A stretch of DNA of 64,000 nucleotides from Gemmatimonadota bacterium (GTDB taxonomy: Bacteria > Gemmatimonadota > Gemmatimonadetes > Longimicrobiales > Gaopeijiaceae): assembly GCA_022823225.1 (NCBI GenBank), contig JAJDXM010000079.1, forward strand, positions 1 through 64,000. Reading direction: 5' to 3'. Numbering within the stretch: position 1 is the stretch's first letter; each line of letters starts with the position of its first letter. Made by a program: the position numbers and the translations under genes. The notes beneath the pieces are model-generated. The model ran no database searches and was not told the DNA's origin. It was given only the letters and a program-made list of their open reading frames with translations. This document shows, one piece after another, positions 30,149 through 43,534 of the stretch.

Positions 30149-31632
30149 CCGGCCGAAAGCCGCAGATGGCCGCCGTCGAACGCCTCTCGCAAGAAGTTGT
30201 CCAGGTCCCAGCGGAGCCCGGCCGTCACCTCGAAGCCCGACCGGAACCGGTGTCCCGCTTCCATGATCAGTCGCTGACTCTGCGAGGTGAGCCAGGGCGC
30301 CCGGGAGCCCGCATCGCGGTCCAGAACGGCGAAGGCCAGGCGGCCCGTCCATCCCGCCTCCGGGTATCGGACGAGGGCCGCCCGGGCGAACAACTCACGA
30401 TCGCGGTGTTCACGGCGAGCGCCCCCTCCCGGCGTTCGCCATTCGGGTCGCCCCACCCGCGCCAGCTCCGTCTCGACCGCCCATAGCGGGTTCAGGCGGG
30501 TCCGTGCGCGGGCGCCCATAGTCACCGTCTGCTCGCGCAAATTGAAGCCGGGGCCGCTCGCGGACGACCGCCGCTCGGTGTCTGCCGTCGCCCAGGTGCC
30601 GTACAGCGCCAGCGTCAAGCGCTCGAGCGGCGTGACCTGGAGGAGTGCTCCCAGGAACGCGACCTGTTCGATCTGGGTGAACGGAGCCTGACCGGTTGCC
30701 GGAAAGGTCACCTGTACCTCGCTTCTTCGGCTCGATCCCGCGTGCAGCTCCGCTCGCCAGCGTGACGCCGCGGCTCTCAGGGTCGTGCGAGCGGCGAGGG
30801 GAGCCTCCGCGTAGTCGTAGTGGGCGTCCACGTCGTCCGCCCTCACTCCCAGGCTCTGGAAGATCGCGTCGTTGAAGGCGTCGAGCGCTGCGAGCCGCAC
30901 CTCCAGCGTCCACCTCCGGTCTCCCCCGTCCCTCCAGGAGCGTGCCAGGGCGACCTCTACGTCTGCGGACGGCTTGAAGAAGTGGACGCCGAGCCCGATC
31001 TGCACGGTCCACGGCGTCCCGAGCGCGTCGCGCCACTGCATGCCGACCCATGGGTAGTCGCGCCGTGCCGTAAGCGATCGCTCCCTGCGGTAGCGTGCCA
31101 TCAGGTCCACGGGCCCGGAGACATGGATCTCCTGGCGCCAGTCCAGGACGTGGAGGATGTACGGATTGCTGATCGAGGCCCCGGCAAGCCGAAAGCCGTT
31201 CGGCAGCTTGGCCCAGCGTGCGTCCTCACCGGGATCGAAGAGGCTCGAGCGGACATCCAGCTCGTATTCGTGGTCCATTTCAAGGCTGAGCCGCTGGAAG
31301 ATGCCCTCCTCCGCCAGGCGGCCGTAGTAGGCGCCGTCGCGGTCGAGCAGGGACAGCCACACCTGATCCGCCCACGCCGCGAGAGTCGCGATAGCCGCCG
31401 AGTCGGGCTGGGCCGCAGGGGAGGTCGCGGATCGCTCTGCGCCGGCCTGGGCACGGAGCGACGGCACGGCGAGGAGGGAAGCTCCGGCCAGTACGGCTGC
31501 CAGCGGTCCGTGGATCAAGCCCCGCGAGCACCGAGAGCGGCGAGGCGCCGCGGCCAGACCCACTGCCTCCCAACCACCCAACCCCGGAGAAGGGCCTGCG
31601 TCCCTGGCGAGATCGTGGGAGTCGTCGGTCAT
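30142..31632 (-). CDS. Outer-membrane beta-barrel protein
   Basis: The 496-residue protein from the ATG at 31632 has an N-terminal segment, then a signal-like hydrophobic stretch (GPLAAVLAGASLLAVPSLRA, about residues 40-60). A long series of alternating amphipathic strands follows, ending in a C-terminal aromatic (...LRLSAGW) typical of barrels inserted by BAM. Long basic sequence before the signal peptide suggests that a later start, not visible as ATG, may be used. No specific porin family is recognised. It is followed on the same strand by nothing but antitoxin and FG-GAP scraps, so it marks the right border of the island. Confidence 0.6.
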   Translation of the reverse strand: MTDDSHDLARDAGPSPGLGGWEAVGLAAAPRRSRCSRGLIHGPLAAVLAGASLLAVPSLRAQAGAERSATSPAAQPDSAAIATLAAWADQVWLSLLDRDGAYYGRLAEEGIFQRLSLEMDHEYELDVRSSLFDPGEDARWAKLPNGFRLAGASISNPYILHVLDWRQEIHVSGPVDLMARYRRERSLTARRDYPWVGMQWRDALGTPWTVQIGLGVHFFKPSADVEVALARSWRDGGDRRWTLEVRLAALDAFNDAIFQSLGVRADDVDAHYDYAEAPLAARTTLRAAASRWRAELHAGSSRRSEVQVTFPATGQAPFTQIEQVAFLGALLQVTPLERLTLALYGTWATADTERRSSASGPGFNLREQTVTMGARARTRLNPLWAVETELARVGRPEWRTPGGGARREHRDRELFARAALVRYPEAGWTGRLAFAVLDRDAGSRAPWLTSQSQRLIMEAGHRFRSGFEVTAGLRWDLDNFLREAFDGGHLRLSAGW

Positions 31633-31690
31633 GGGGTTGTCACGGGAATGGTGATGAGTACGCGGGGGGCCGGCGGCGCCAGGCATCCCG

Positions 31691-32473
31691 TCAACTGCCT
31701 GGATTCCGCTCCAGCGTTTCCAGCCAGCGGTAGCCCCAGGCCGGAACGTGGGGGGCGCCGGTCACACCCTCGGGAAACATGTCGAACCGCTCGACGCGCA
31801 GGCGGTAGCTGTCCTCGTGCCGTGGGTGGAATCCGACGATCTCGCCTCGGAAAGGGGCGCCGTTGACCACCTTGCAGTACCCGGGATGGCCGTCACCGCA
31901 CGGTACCCGGTGACGATCGATGGTGATCTCCTCTTCCACGCCCGCCGCCCTGGTTCTCGAAGAGACTTCACTCAGCACGTACCGGCCGTCGCGATACCTG
32001 TCGGCGTCCAGGATGTAGTGATCGCCGGCCTCGAATTCGAAGCTGGTGATCATGTCGTCGTACAGCCCTCCGTCCACCACCAGGCAGAAGTCGTCGCCGT
32101 GAACGCATGTCACCCGGGACGGCGCCAACGCCAGGGTGGCGGGCGTGGACGTTGCGGGGGTCTTCTTCAGCAACTCCAGCAGACGGTAGGCGTACCGGCC
32201 GGCATCCTGCGGCGGTTCCTTCCCGCCCCAGGGATCGTGCTTGCCGATCCTGAGACGATAGTCGTAGCCGGCCTCCCAGGTGAACCCCTCGATTCCGTCG
32301 TAGAAGAACTCGCCATCGACCACCATGCATGACTGCGGGCCTGCGCCCTGGCACCTGGCCAGCGTGGGGCCGACGGTCACCTCGCGTATCTCGAGGTATT
32401 CGGGCCCGAAGAGGCCACAGCCGGCAAAAACCGGGGCCAGCAGGCAGAGCGGAGCCGAGCTTCGGGTGCGCAT
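31691..32473 (-). CDS. Lipoprotein with three DUF4377 repeats
   Basis: AAGGAGG before the ATG at 32473 selects this start. A lipobox (PVFAGC, Cys about residue 19) follows the signal segment. Three repeats each carry a pair of cysteines about eight to ten apart, a VVDG or VVNG turn, an aromatic FxxxIxGF-type segment and a YxL-V strand (about residues 30-110, 115-185 and 185-255). This is the DUF4377 pattern, usually present once or twice. It is expected to be anchored in the envelope; no enzymatic role is known. It is followed 4 bp before the region of the outer-membrane barrel gene and may share a transcript with it. Confidence 0.75.
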   Translation of the reverse strand: MRTRSSAPLCLLAPVFAGCGLFGPEYLEIREVTVGPTLARCQGAGPQSCMVVDGEFFYDGIEGFTWEAGYDYRLRIGKHDPWGGKEPPQDAGRYAYRLLELLKKTPATSTPATLALAPSRVTCVHGDDFCLVVDGGLYDDMITSFEFEAGDHYILDADRYRDGRYVLSEVSSRTRAAGVEEEITIDRHRVPCGDGHPGYCKVVNGAPFRGEIVGFHPRHEDSYRLRVERFDMFPEGVTGAPHVPAWGYRWLETLERNPGS

Positions 32474-32572
32474 TGCAATCCTCCTTCGCGCCAACTGGCG
32501 CCGCTACGGCAGTTCCCGTGTCGTGCTCCGGCGATTCCGGTGGGGCGCCGCCAGGCATGAACAATAGGAGGA

Positions 32573-32890
32573 ATGCGTGGGCAGGTGCCAGGAGGATGTA
32601 CTCGCTATCGATTCTGCAGTGTCCTTCCGCCCGCCGGCGCCCGCGAGCTGCATCGGCTCTACCTGATCAAAGGTGTCCGGGCAACGACCGCGATCGAGGG
32701 GAACACGCTCGGCGAGGAACAGATCGCGGCGCAGCTGGAGGGGGAACTGGAGCTCCCGCTGTCCCAGGAATACCTGAAGCGGGAGGTCGAGAACGTCCTG
32801 GCGGCCGTCAATGAGATCTTCGGCGGAATCATGGGTGGAGAGCCGCCGGCTCTGACGCCGGACTGGATCGCCAGAGCGAATCGGCGCCTG
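32573..32890 (+). pseudogene. Fic-family N-terminal fragment
   Basis: The frame encodes LHRLYLIKGVRATTAIEGNT, a LPLSQEYLKREVENVLAAV segment and LTPDWIARANRRLL. This is the N-terminal and inhibitory-helix region of Fic proteins (SSxIEGNxL). The catalytic HPFxxGNGR core is missing. The piece lies antisense to, and overlaps, the 3' end of the YheT gene. Confidence 0.7.
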
Positions 32891-33872
32891 CTTGCCGCGG
32901 GCGTAGGCGCCCCGCCAGAAACTCCGCCGCCGTCCGCTCCGCCCAGAAAAGCCGGCGCCAGGGGAAGGCTCCTTCCACGAACCCGAGATGGCCTCCCAGG
33001 TCGGTGAACGCCGCCGAGATGTGCGGGTTGGCGGCGGCTGCGGCCTCGGGGATCGTGCCCTCGGGCAGAAAGGGATCGTCGCGGGACTGAACCAAAAGCG
33101 TCGGCACCCGGATGTCCGCGAGGTGGCGCCGCGCATCGGCCCGGTCGTAGTAGTCGTCGGCCCCGGCGAAGCCGTGCAGGGGCGCCGTCAGCGCGTCGTC
33201 GTAGTCGATGAGCGTTCGGGCCGCAAGGACGCGCTCGACGTCGACCACGCCGGCGAGCAACCGTCGCTTCGCGCGGACCTTTCGCTTGAGGGCGCGCAGG
33301 AAGTGGGAGCCGTACGTGCGTCCCGCCAGACCGCGCGAGAGCCGCGCCGCGCAACCCGCCAGATCGAAGGGCACCGATACGGCCACGGCGGCCGCGAGTC
33401 CCGAATCGTGGCCGCGCTCCCCGAGATGTTTGAGGAGCACGTTGCCTCCGAGGCTGAATCCCGCCGCTCCGATCGGGCACCCGGGGTGACGCGCGCTCAG
33501 CTCCGCGACCACATGTGCGAGGTCGCCCGTCTCGCCGGAGTGATAGAAGCGCGGGACACGGTTGGGCTCTCCGCCGCAGCCGCGGAAGTTCATCCCCACG
33601 CCCCGAATGCCCCGGACGAGGAGATGATGGAACATCTCGGACATGTAGCCCCGCTGCGCCGAGCCCTCGAGTCCATGCAGCAGCACGACGATGGGCGCCC
33701 GCGGCGAGGGTTCCGGCGCCTGGTCCAGATCCAGAAAATCGCCGTCCGGAGTCCCGATCCGGCACCGCTCCAGCGCGACGGCGGCGCGGGGTCGCAGGTA
33801 CCTCCCCGCAAAGGTCTGCGCGTGCGCGTTGCGCAGCCACCATGCGGGCCGGAAGGTGGGGGAAGAGGGCAT
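32829..33872 (-). CDS. YheT-family alpha/beta hydrolase
   Basis: From the ATG at 33872 (MPSSPTFRPAWWLRNAHAQT) the 347-residue protein has all marks of the COG0429/YheT family: VLLHGLEGS (oxyanion loop), GVGMNFRGCGGE, nucleophile GFSLGGN (Ser about residue 146), the acid in SRDDPFLP and the base in GGHLGF. It is a cytosolic esterase/lipase-type hydrolase of unknown natural substrate. The last about 24 residues are antisense to the Fic fragment, so the original C-terminus may have been replaced. Confidence 0.85.
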   Translation of the reverse strand: MPSSPTFRPAWWLRNAHAQTFAGRYLRPRAAVALERCRIGTPDGDFLDLDQAPEPSPRAPIVVLLHGLEGSAQRGYMSEMFHHLLVRGIRGVGMNFRGCGGEPNRVPRFYHSGETGDLAHVVAELSARHPGCPIGAAGFSLGGNVLLKHLGERGHDSGLAAAVAVSVPFDLAGCAARLSRGLAGRTYGSHFLRALKRKVRAKRRLLAGVVDVERVLAARTLIDYDDALTAPLHGFAGADDYYDRADARRHLADIRVPTLLVQSRDDPFLPEGTIPEAAAAANPHISAAFTDLGGHLGFVEGAFPWRRLFWAERTAAEFLAGRLRPRQAGADSLWRSSPASEPAALHP

Positions 33873-33981
33873 TGGGCGGCCACGTTGGCGGATTCGCGCG
33901 GGTGCGTCAACAGGATCGAGGTATTGGGCGGGTCCCCGCGGACGTAGCTGCGTCCCTCCCTCTCGCTGGTAGATTTCGGGA

Positions 33982-36900
33982 ATGCGACCTCGATTCCCCA
34001 TCCGCCGGCGCCGCGCAATGCTCGTTGCCGTGCCCGTTGCCGTTGCCCTGTCGGCGCTGCCGGCCGCGTCGCAAACGATCACCTACGAGGTACGGTTCGA
34101 AGGCAACTGGACGTTGGCGAGCACGCCCGGAGGCGTGGTGCGCGGGGCGCACTTCACGACGCTGATCGGCGGCGTGCACGGGAGTGGTGTCGCCTTCTGG
34201 GAGGCCGGCAGGCAAGCCAGTCCCGGTGTCGAACTGGTGGCGGAGTTGGGCTCCACACCGACCTTCCGCGGCGAAGTCGCCGCCAGCCCGCACACGCTGT
34301 CCGTCATTCAGCAAGGGGTCGCGGGAGGCGGCACCGGCACTGCGACGTTCAACATCGACGTCACGAGGACGCATCCCCTGGTGACGCTCCTGTCCATGAT
34401 CGCTCCCAGTCCCGACTGGTTCGTCGGTGTGTCGGGAGTGTCCCTGCTGGACGGCTCGGGTCGGTGGCGGCAATCGCATGTGGTGGACCTCTTTCCTTAC
34501 GATGCCGGCACCGAGGAGGGGACGGAGTTCTCGCTGTCCAATCCCGACACGAACCCGCAGGGCGTCATCACGCGGATTGCGGGAACGGGGGAGTTTTCCA
34601 ACGAGCGCATCGCGAGGCTCACCTTCACCAGAAAGACGGCGCCCCCTCCCCCGCCACCGCCGCCGGTGAGCCTGTCGGTCTCCCCGAACCCGGTGGACGA
34701 GGGACAGCCGGTGACCGTGACGGCGAGGCTGTCCGGCGCGTTGGCGAACAGCGTGTCGATCCCGCTGGCGCTGACTGCCGGCACCGCCGAGGCGGGCGAT
34801 TTCGGGACGCTGGCGAACATCACGATCGCCGCCGGACGGACGACCGGCTCCGGCACGATCGCGACGGCCCAGGACGCCGATGAGGACGACGAGACGTTCA
34901 CGGTGTCGCTGGGCGCGCTTCCGCGGGAGGTCACGATGGGCGACCCGTCGTCGGTCGAGGTGACGATCATCGACGACGACTTCACGCCGCCGCCTGCGCC
35001 GAACCATCCGCCCACCGTCCAGGCGACCTGCGCGCCCTGCTCGGTTCCGCGCGGCGGCGAGGTGCGGCTCAGGGCCGTCGCCTCGGACCCGGACGGCGAC
35101 TCGATCTCGTACCGGTGGAGCACCGCGCGGGGGACGTTCGTCGGGGCGACCGACGGGCCGGACGCGCGATGGACGGCACCGGACCGGGTCGGAATCGTCG
35201 TCATCCGGGTCGAAGTCGCCGACGGCCGGGGCGGGACGGCGGCCGCGGAACTGGCGATCAACGTCGGGAACCGCTCACCGGTGTTCGGGCCTCCGCTTCG
35301 CTTCGAGATTGCCGAGAACCGCGACGGCCGTGGGGCGCCTGTGACGCTCGGCCGGATTCTGGCGAGCGATCCCGACGGCGACGATGTCGAGATGACGTTG
35401 GGGTCGGGCAGCGACCGCTTCGCCATTGATGGGGCGACGGGGGCTCTGAGCTACTTCGGCCCGGGCGAGGACTTCGAGGCCGATCCGAACCGCTACGCGC
35501 TGGCCGTGAGGGCGGCGGACACGCTGGGCGCCGAAGCGTATGCGGAGGTCGTGGTGGACGTGGTCGATGTGAACGAACATCCGGCGGCCGCGGACGACAC
35601 GCTGAGCGTGGCCGAGGACGGGAAGGCAAGGGTGGAAGTCCTGGCCAACGATGACGATCCGGATCGAGGGGACCGGATTCGTGTGGTTTCGGTCGGCGCA
35701 CCCGCACACGGGCAGGGACAGGTTGTCGGCGCCGGGGCGGCGGTGGAGTATGTGCCGGATCCGAACTACCACGGCCCCGACAGATTCGCCTACGTGGTTG
35801 CCGACGCGGCGGGCCTCGCCGACACCGCGACGGTCGAGGTGACGGTGACTCCGGTCAACGATGGCCCCGAGGCCGCGGACGACCGGGCGATCAAGCCGGA
35901 GGACGAGGCGGTCGAGATCCCCGTGCTAAACAACGACACGGATCTCGACGGCGACCGGCTTCGGGTCCGAAGCGTGTCGCCCGCCGGGCATGGTGCGGCG
36001 GAGGTCACGGCGAACGGCACGACCGTCACCTACACGCCCGACCCGAACTACCACGGCCCCGACCGCTTCACCTACGTCGTCGTCGACCCGGACGGCCTCG
36101 CGGACACCGCCAGGGTCGAGGTCACCGTGGTTCCGGTCAACGATGGCCCCGAGGCGGCCGGCACCATTCCCGATCAGCGGCTGGACGAGGGCGGCGACGG
36201 GGCGACGGTGGACCTCACGCCCTTCTTCACCGACATCGATGGCGATCCGCTGGTTTTCAGTGCCGAAACCTCGAATGCGGACGTCGTCACCGCCGCGGTG
36301 CAGGGAGCCGCGCTCGTCCTGCTTCCGGTGGCCTACGGGGACGCAGCGGTCATCGTCACGGCCACGGACCCCGGTGGACTGGCCGCGACCCAGCGCTTGG
36401 CCGTCGGCGTGAGTGACCGGGCGGGGCGGGCCGTGCTAAGCGACGCACTGGCCGCCACGGCGCGGTCCTATCTGTCGAGCGCCCGCATGACGCTCGAGCG
36501 TCGCGCCGCGCTCGCCACCCACGCAGGAAGCACCGATGCGGGTCGGCAGTCGGGGCTGCGCGTTGGAGGCAGGTCCGTGGCGCTCCCGGACAGGCACGCG
36601 TTATGGGACGCGGCGAAGCAGATCGCGGCGGAGTGGCTGCCCGACCCCGGGGGGAGCCCGCTGAACCGTATCCGCCCCCCTGCCGTAATCTCCGGCACGG
36701 ACTTCACGCTTGCCTGGGGCGGCCAGGTCACCGACTCGGCCCGTCCGGGAATCTCCTGGTCGCTGTGGGGTCAGGCGGACGTGCAGCGCTACGACGGCGG
36801 CACCGCCGAACCGGGATCGGGGCTGGCCGGCATCGACGGCGACTACGACGGAGACCTCCGTGTCCGATACCTGGGGCTCGACGCACAGCTTCCGAACTGG

Positions 36901-37779
36901 CTCTTCGGCCTCGCGCTGGGAAGTAGCCGCGGCGCCGGCAACTGGTACGCCGGGACGGCGGCCGGCCGGCTGAGCACCACGATGACGTCGTTGCATCCGT
37001 ACCTGCGCTGGTCCAGCGGGGCCACTTCGTTCTGGACGACCTTCGGCGCGGGAAGGGGGGAGGCCCGGAATGAACGGACTGCGACGGGCCGCATGGGCAC
37101 GAGTCCGCTGGACCTCGCCATGGGGCTCGTCGAGTTCCGGCGGCGGCTGGGACCGGCGGGCGGACCGGTCGCATTCGGGCTGAGGGCCGACGCGGGGTGG
37201 GCCAACCTGTCGACCGGCGAGGGGACGGAGACGATCGACGACCTGCGCGGACGAGTGCACCAGGCCCGCCTCGGCCTCGATGTGCGAAGCGAGATGCGGG
37301 TGGGTGGCGCGGAACTCGCCCCGTTCGGTGCCGTGCACCTGCGAAACGACGGGGGCGATGGCCGGACCGGACGCGGCGTGGAGCTCTCCGGCGGACTCCG
37401 TACGCGGATCGGCGTCGTCGGCCTTGACGCGCAGGGGCGATGGCTCGCCTACCATTCGGCGACCGGCTACGGCGAGAGCGGCGCGGGCTTGACGGTGACG
37501 CTGGGCGGACGCGAGCCAGAGGGGTTCTCGCTGTCCGCGTCGCCTCACTGGGGTGGTGAGACCGGAGGCGGCCACGCGCTCTGGCGGGAGCGCGCGCCAG
37601 GCATGACGCCGGGACCGGACGCCCCCCCCGCAGGCTGGACGATGGACGTGAGCGGCGCGTACCGGGCCCGGCTGGGCGGCCGGCTGCTCGAAGTCGCCAC
37701 GGCGTACGATCAAACATCGGGTGGCCATCGCCTGCAACTGACGGGACAGATCGGCCTCGGGCTCTCCGACCAACGGTGA
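33982..37779 (+). CDS. Spondin-N, Calx-beta, cadherin-like autotransporter adhesin
   Basis: The 1265-residue secreted protein has a signal peptide (residues 1-30) and a Spondin_N domain (33-220; HFTTLIGGVHGSG, SMIAPSPDWFVGVSG). A proline linker, a Calx-beta domain (229-335), a PKD-like domain (345-425) and a cadherin-like domain (430-530) follow. Two near-identical cadherin/tandem-95 repeats (534-718, NYHGPDRFxYVV) and a further Ig-like domain (720-805) come next. The C-terminal 430 residues are an autotransporter-like barrel rich in alternating Gly/aromatic strands. It should pass the outer membrane by type V secretion and display calcium-binding domains. Its ATG has no strong ribosome site. 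It is divergent from YheT. Confidence 0.85.
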   Translation: MRPRFPIRRRRAMLVAVPVAVALSALPAASQTITYEVRFEGNWTLASTPGGVVRGAHFTTLIGGVHGSGVAFWEAGRQASPGVELVAELGSTPTFRGEVAASPHTLSVIQQGVAGGGTGTATFNIDVTRTHPLVTLLSMIAPSPDWFVGVSGVSLLDGSGRWRQSHVVDLFPYDAGTEEGTEFSLSNPDTNPQGVITRIAGTGEFSNERIARLTFTRKTAPPPPPPPPVSLSVSPNPVDEGQPVTVTARLSGALANSVSIPLALTAGTAEAGDFGTLANITIAAGRTTGSGTIATAQDADEDDETFTVSLGALPREVTMGDPSSVEVTIIDDDFTPPPAPNHPPTVQATCAPCSVPRGGEVRLRAVASDPDGDSISYRWSTARGTFVGATDGPDARWTAPDRVGIVVIRVEVADGRGGTAAAELAINVGNRSPVFGPPLRFEIAENRDGRGAPVTLGRILASDPDGDDVEMTLGSGSDRFAIDGATGALSYFGPGEDFEADPNRYALAVRAADTLGAEAYAEVVVDVVDVNEHPAAADDTLSVAEDGKARVEVLANDDDPDRGDRIRVVSVGAPAHGQGQVVGAGAAVEYVPDPNYHGPDRFAYVVADAAGLADTATVEVTVTPVNDGPEAADDRAIKPEDEAVEIPVLNNDTDLDGDRLRVRSVSPAGHGAAEVTANGTTVTYTPDPNYHGPDRFTYVVVDPDGLADTARVEVTVVPVNDGPEAAGTIPDQRLDEGGDGATVDLTPFFTDIDGDPLVFSAETSNADVVTAAVQGAALVLLPVAYGDAAVIVTATDPGGLAATQRLAVGVSDRAGRAVLSDALAATARSYLSSARMTLERRAALATHAGSTDAGRQSGLRVGGRSVALPDRHALWDAAKQIAAEWLPDPGGSPLNRIRPPAVISGTDFTLAWGGQVTDSARPGISWSLWGQADVQRYDGGTAEPGSGLAGIDGDYDGDLRVRYLGLDAQLPNWLFGLALGSSRGAGNWYAGTAAGRLSTTMTSLHPYLRWSSGATSFWTTFGAGRGEARNERTATGRMGTSPLDLAMGLVEFRRRLGPAGGPVAFGLRADAGWANLSTGEGTETIDDLRGRVHQARLGLDVRSEMRVGGAELAPFGAVHLRNDGGDGRTGRGVELSGGLRTRIGVVGLDAQGRWLAYHSATGYGESGAGLTVTLGGREPEGFSLSASPHWGGETGGGHALWRERAPGMTPGPDAPPAGWTMDVSGAYRARLGGRLLEVATAYDQTSGGHRLQLTGQIGLGLSDQR

Positions 37780-37810
37780 GGCTCGCATGGGAGGACCGAC
37801 GGCTGGTTCC

Positions 37811-39018
37811 CTACCGCTCCAGCGACCACATGTGCACCGTCGGCACGTCCATTTCGTCCCGAACCGTCCCCAGGATGTAGTCCTCGCCGATTTCGTAGAC
37901 CGCCATCCCCTCCGGCGTCTCGAAGTGCCCCAGCACCCGGCCCTCGGGATCGAAGATCGTCCAGAGCCTCCCGGGCACGTCTTCTCCGGGGGCCTCGTAT
38001 TCCCGAACCCAAAGGTTGTCCAGGGCATCGGTCTCGATCCAGGCGAAGGCGGGCAGGTACTCGGCGACCTGGGCCTCGCGGAACCTCCTTCGCAGTCGCA
38101 CGACGGATTCGCTGTCTCCCCGGCCCGCGCGCCGGTCGATCTCCGCTGCGACGTGGGCTCGGGTCGGTGCGCGCAATTCGTGGTCGAGGCGGACGATCCG
38201 CGCCAGCGAGCCGTCCAGCGCGAACACCCGGAACTCGTAGCGGCGGTTCGTGCCGACGATGAAATGATCGCCCCAGGGCTGTCGCATCACGCTGTAGCCC
38301 AGGATCACGGGATCGGGATCGTTCTCGTCCCGTTCACGGTCCAACTCCCTGCCCGGATGCATTCCGAGCGAACCCCGAAGCTGTCCCGCCGCGTCCCAGA
38401 CCTCCACCACTCCGGGGTCGTGGTAGACGTCGTCCTGGCCGGCCAGAACCAGGCCATCGCGTGACACCGCGAGCGGCCATAGATGACTGCGTCGATCCCA
38501 GGTGTCCCACATGGCCCTTTCCGGCATGAAGCGGCGCAGGGCCTCTCCGTCCGGTCCGAAGGCCTGCATCCCCGGATACCAGAAGTGCCAAACGATGATG
38601 GAATCGCCCGGCAGCCTGGCCAGCCCCCAGAGCTGGTTGCCCCGCCCGAGTTCCCCCGGCCCTTCCCCGTGTCCTCCCCAGGTCTCCAGGTGATTTCCCT
38701 GCTGATCGAAGACCCGCAACTCCTTGGCTCCTTCGTCTCCGATCACGATCCGACCGTCGGAGAGCCTCGCAAGCCCGAAGACCCGTGAAAAGAGGTAGGG
38801 GTCCTCGTCCCCCATCGTGCTGCCTATGGAGACGATGGGCTCCGCGCCGATCCGCCAGTCCAGCTGCGAACCCTCCGGCGGACGAGTGTTCTCGACGATC
38901 CGGATGCCGGCGCTGTCGCGGAAGGCGGTCTGCTGCGGCCAGGTTGCCGCGTCGATCGCCGATGTTCCCGTGCCGAACACCGCCGCGACCGCGACGAGAG
39001 CGTGAGCAATGCGAATCC

Positions 39019-39022
<4 letters not shown>
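37811..39022 (-). CDS. Secreted six-bladed beta-propeller protein
   Basis: The 403-residue protein has a signal peptide (residues 1-26) and repeated blade motifs such as [40 protein letters not shown] and [13 protein letters not shown]. This is the NHL-like layout of the six-bladed propeller family. The family is secreted or periplasmic with no known enzyme activity. Its ATG overlaps the stop of the upstream propeller gene (ATGA), so both are co-translated. It converges with the autotransporter gene, leaving a 31-bp gap. Confidence 0.8.
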
Positions 39023-42565
<3,543 letters not shown>

Positions 42566-42670
42566 TTCATGCGCGGGGGCGATCGCTTGAGGAGTCGTCC
42601 ATTCCTGAGCGGCGCCGCGCTTGAGGCTCGCCCCCTGTTCCGGTAAGGTGCCAACGGTGGAAGTTGCATC

Positions 42671-43534
42671 ATGGACGTTTGCCACGGAGGGGACAAGTTG
42701 CGTTTGTGGGCGCTGTCCGACCTGCACGTCTCCCATGCGGAGAACCGGTCGTCGCTGGACAGCCTGCCTGCCTTGCCGGACGACTGGCTGATCCTGGCCG
42801 GGGACGTGACGCACGGCCCCGGGCGGCTTGACCGGTGCTTCCGGCGACTGACGCCGAAGTTCCGCCAGGTCGTGTGGGTGCCCGGAAACCACGAACTCTG
42901 GACCGTCCCCAAGGCTCCCCCGCGGCTCGGCGGGGTCGCGCTCTACGAGCGGCTCGTCGAAGTCGCCCGTTCCCACGGTGTTCTCACCCCGGAGGACCCG
43001 TACCCGGTCGTCGAGCACCCGGTCGGTCCGGTTCTGGTCGCGCCGCTCTTCCTGCTCTACGACTACAGCTTTCGGCCGCGCCACGTGGGGCGCGACGAGG
43101 TCCTGCGGTGGGCCCGCGAAGACGGCGCGGTCTGCTCCGACGAATACATGCTGCATCCCGACCCCTATCCGGACCGGGATTCATGGTGCGCCGCACGCTG
43201 CAGGGACACCGCCGCCCGGCTCGCGTCGTATCCGGCCGATTTGCCGAAGGTTCTGATCAATCACTTTCCCCTCGAGGAGGAACACGCGGTGCTGCCCCGG
43301 ATTCCCCGGTTCACGCCGTGGTGCGGAACCCGCAGGACCCGGGGCTGGCACCGCCGGTTCAATGCCTGCGCGGTGGTTTACGGCCACCTGCACATCCGCG
43401 GCACGCGTTGGCTTGACGGCGTGCCGTTCGAGGAGGTTTCCCTGGGATACCCCGGGCAGTGGGACCGGGGGCGCGGAATCGGCGCCTACCTGCGGAAGGT
43501 GACGCCGGCCGTTCGGGGAGCGGCCGTCCGATGA
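42671..43534 (+). CDS. Calcineurin-like metallophosphoesterase
   Basis: The 287-residue cytosolic protein has all five metallophosphoesterase motifs: SDLHVSH, LAGDVTHG, PGNHELW, INHFP and GHLH. The substrate is unknown. Its stop overlaps the start of a phosphopantetheinyl transferase (ATGA). This arrangement is seen in other bacteria and hints at a link to carrier-protein metabolism, such as removal of the prosthetic group; that link is inference. The true start could also be the TTG/ATG region slightly downstream (KLRLWALSDLH). Confidence 0.85.
   Translation: MDVCHGGDKLRLWALSDLHVSHAENRSSLDSLPALPDDWLILAGDVTHGPGRLDRCFRRLTPKFRQVVWVPGNHELWTVPKAPPRLGGVALYERLVEVARSHGVLTPEDPYPVVEHPVGPVLVAPLFLLYDYSFRPRHVGRDEVLRWAREDGAVCSDEYMLHPDPYPDRDSWCAARCRDTAARLASYPADLPKVLINHFPLEEEHAVLPRIPRFTPWCGTRRTRGWHRRFNACAVVYGHLHIRGTRWLDGVPFEEVSLGYPGQWDRGRGIGAYLRKVTPAVRGAAVR

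Noticed and set aside
29825-30352. Minus-strand frame of 175 codons
   Set aside because: It is a chance frame spanning the FG-GAP, CopG and barrel gene borders in other frames.
37780-37810. Possible terminator between convergent genes
   Set aside because: No stable hairpin followed by a T-tract is visible in the 31-bp gap.
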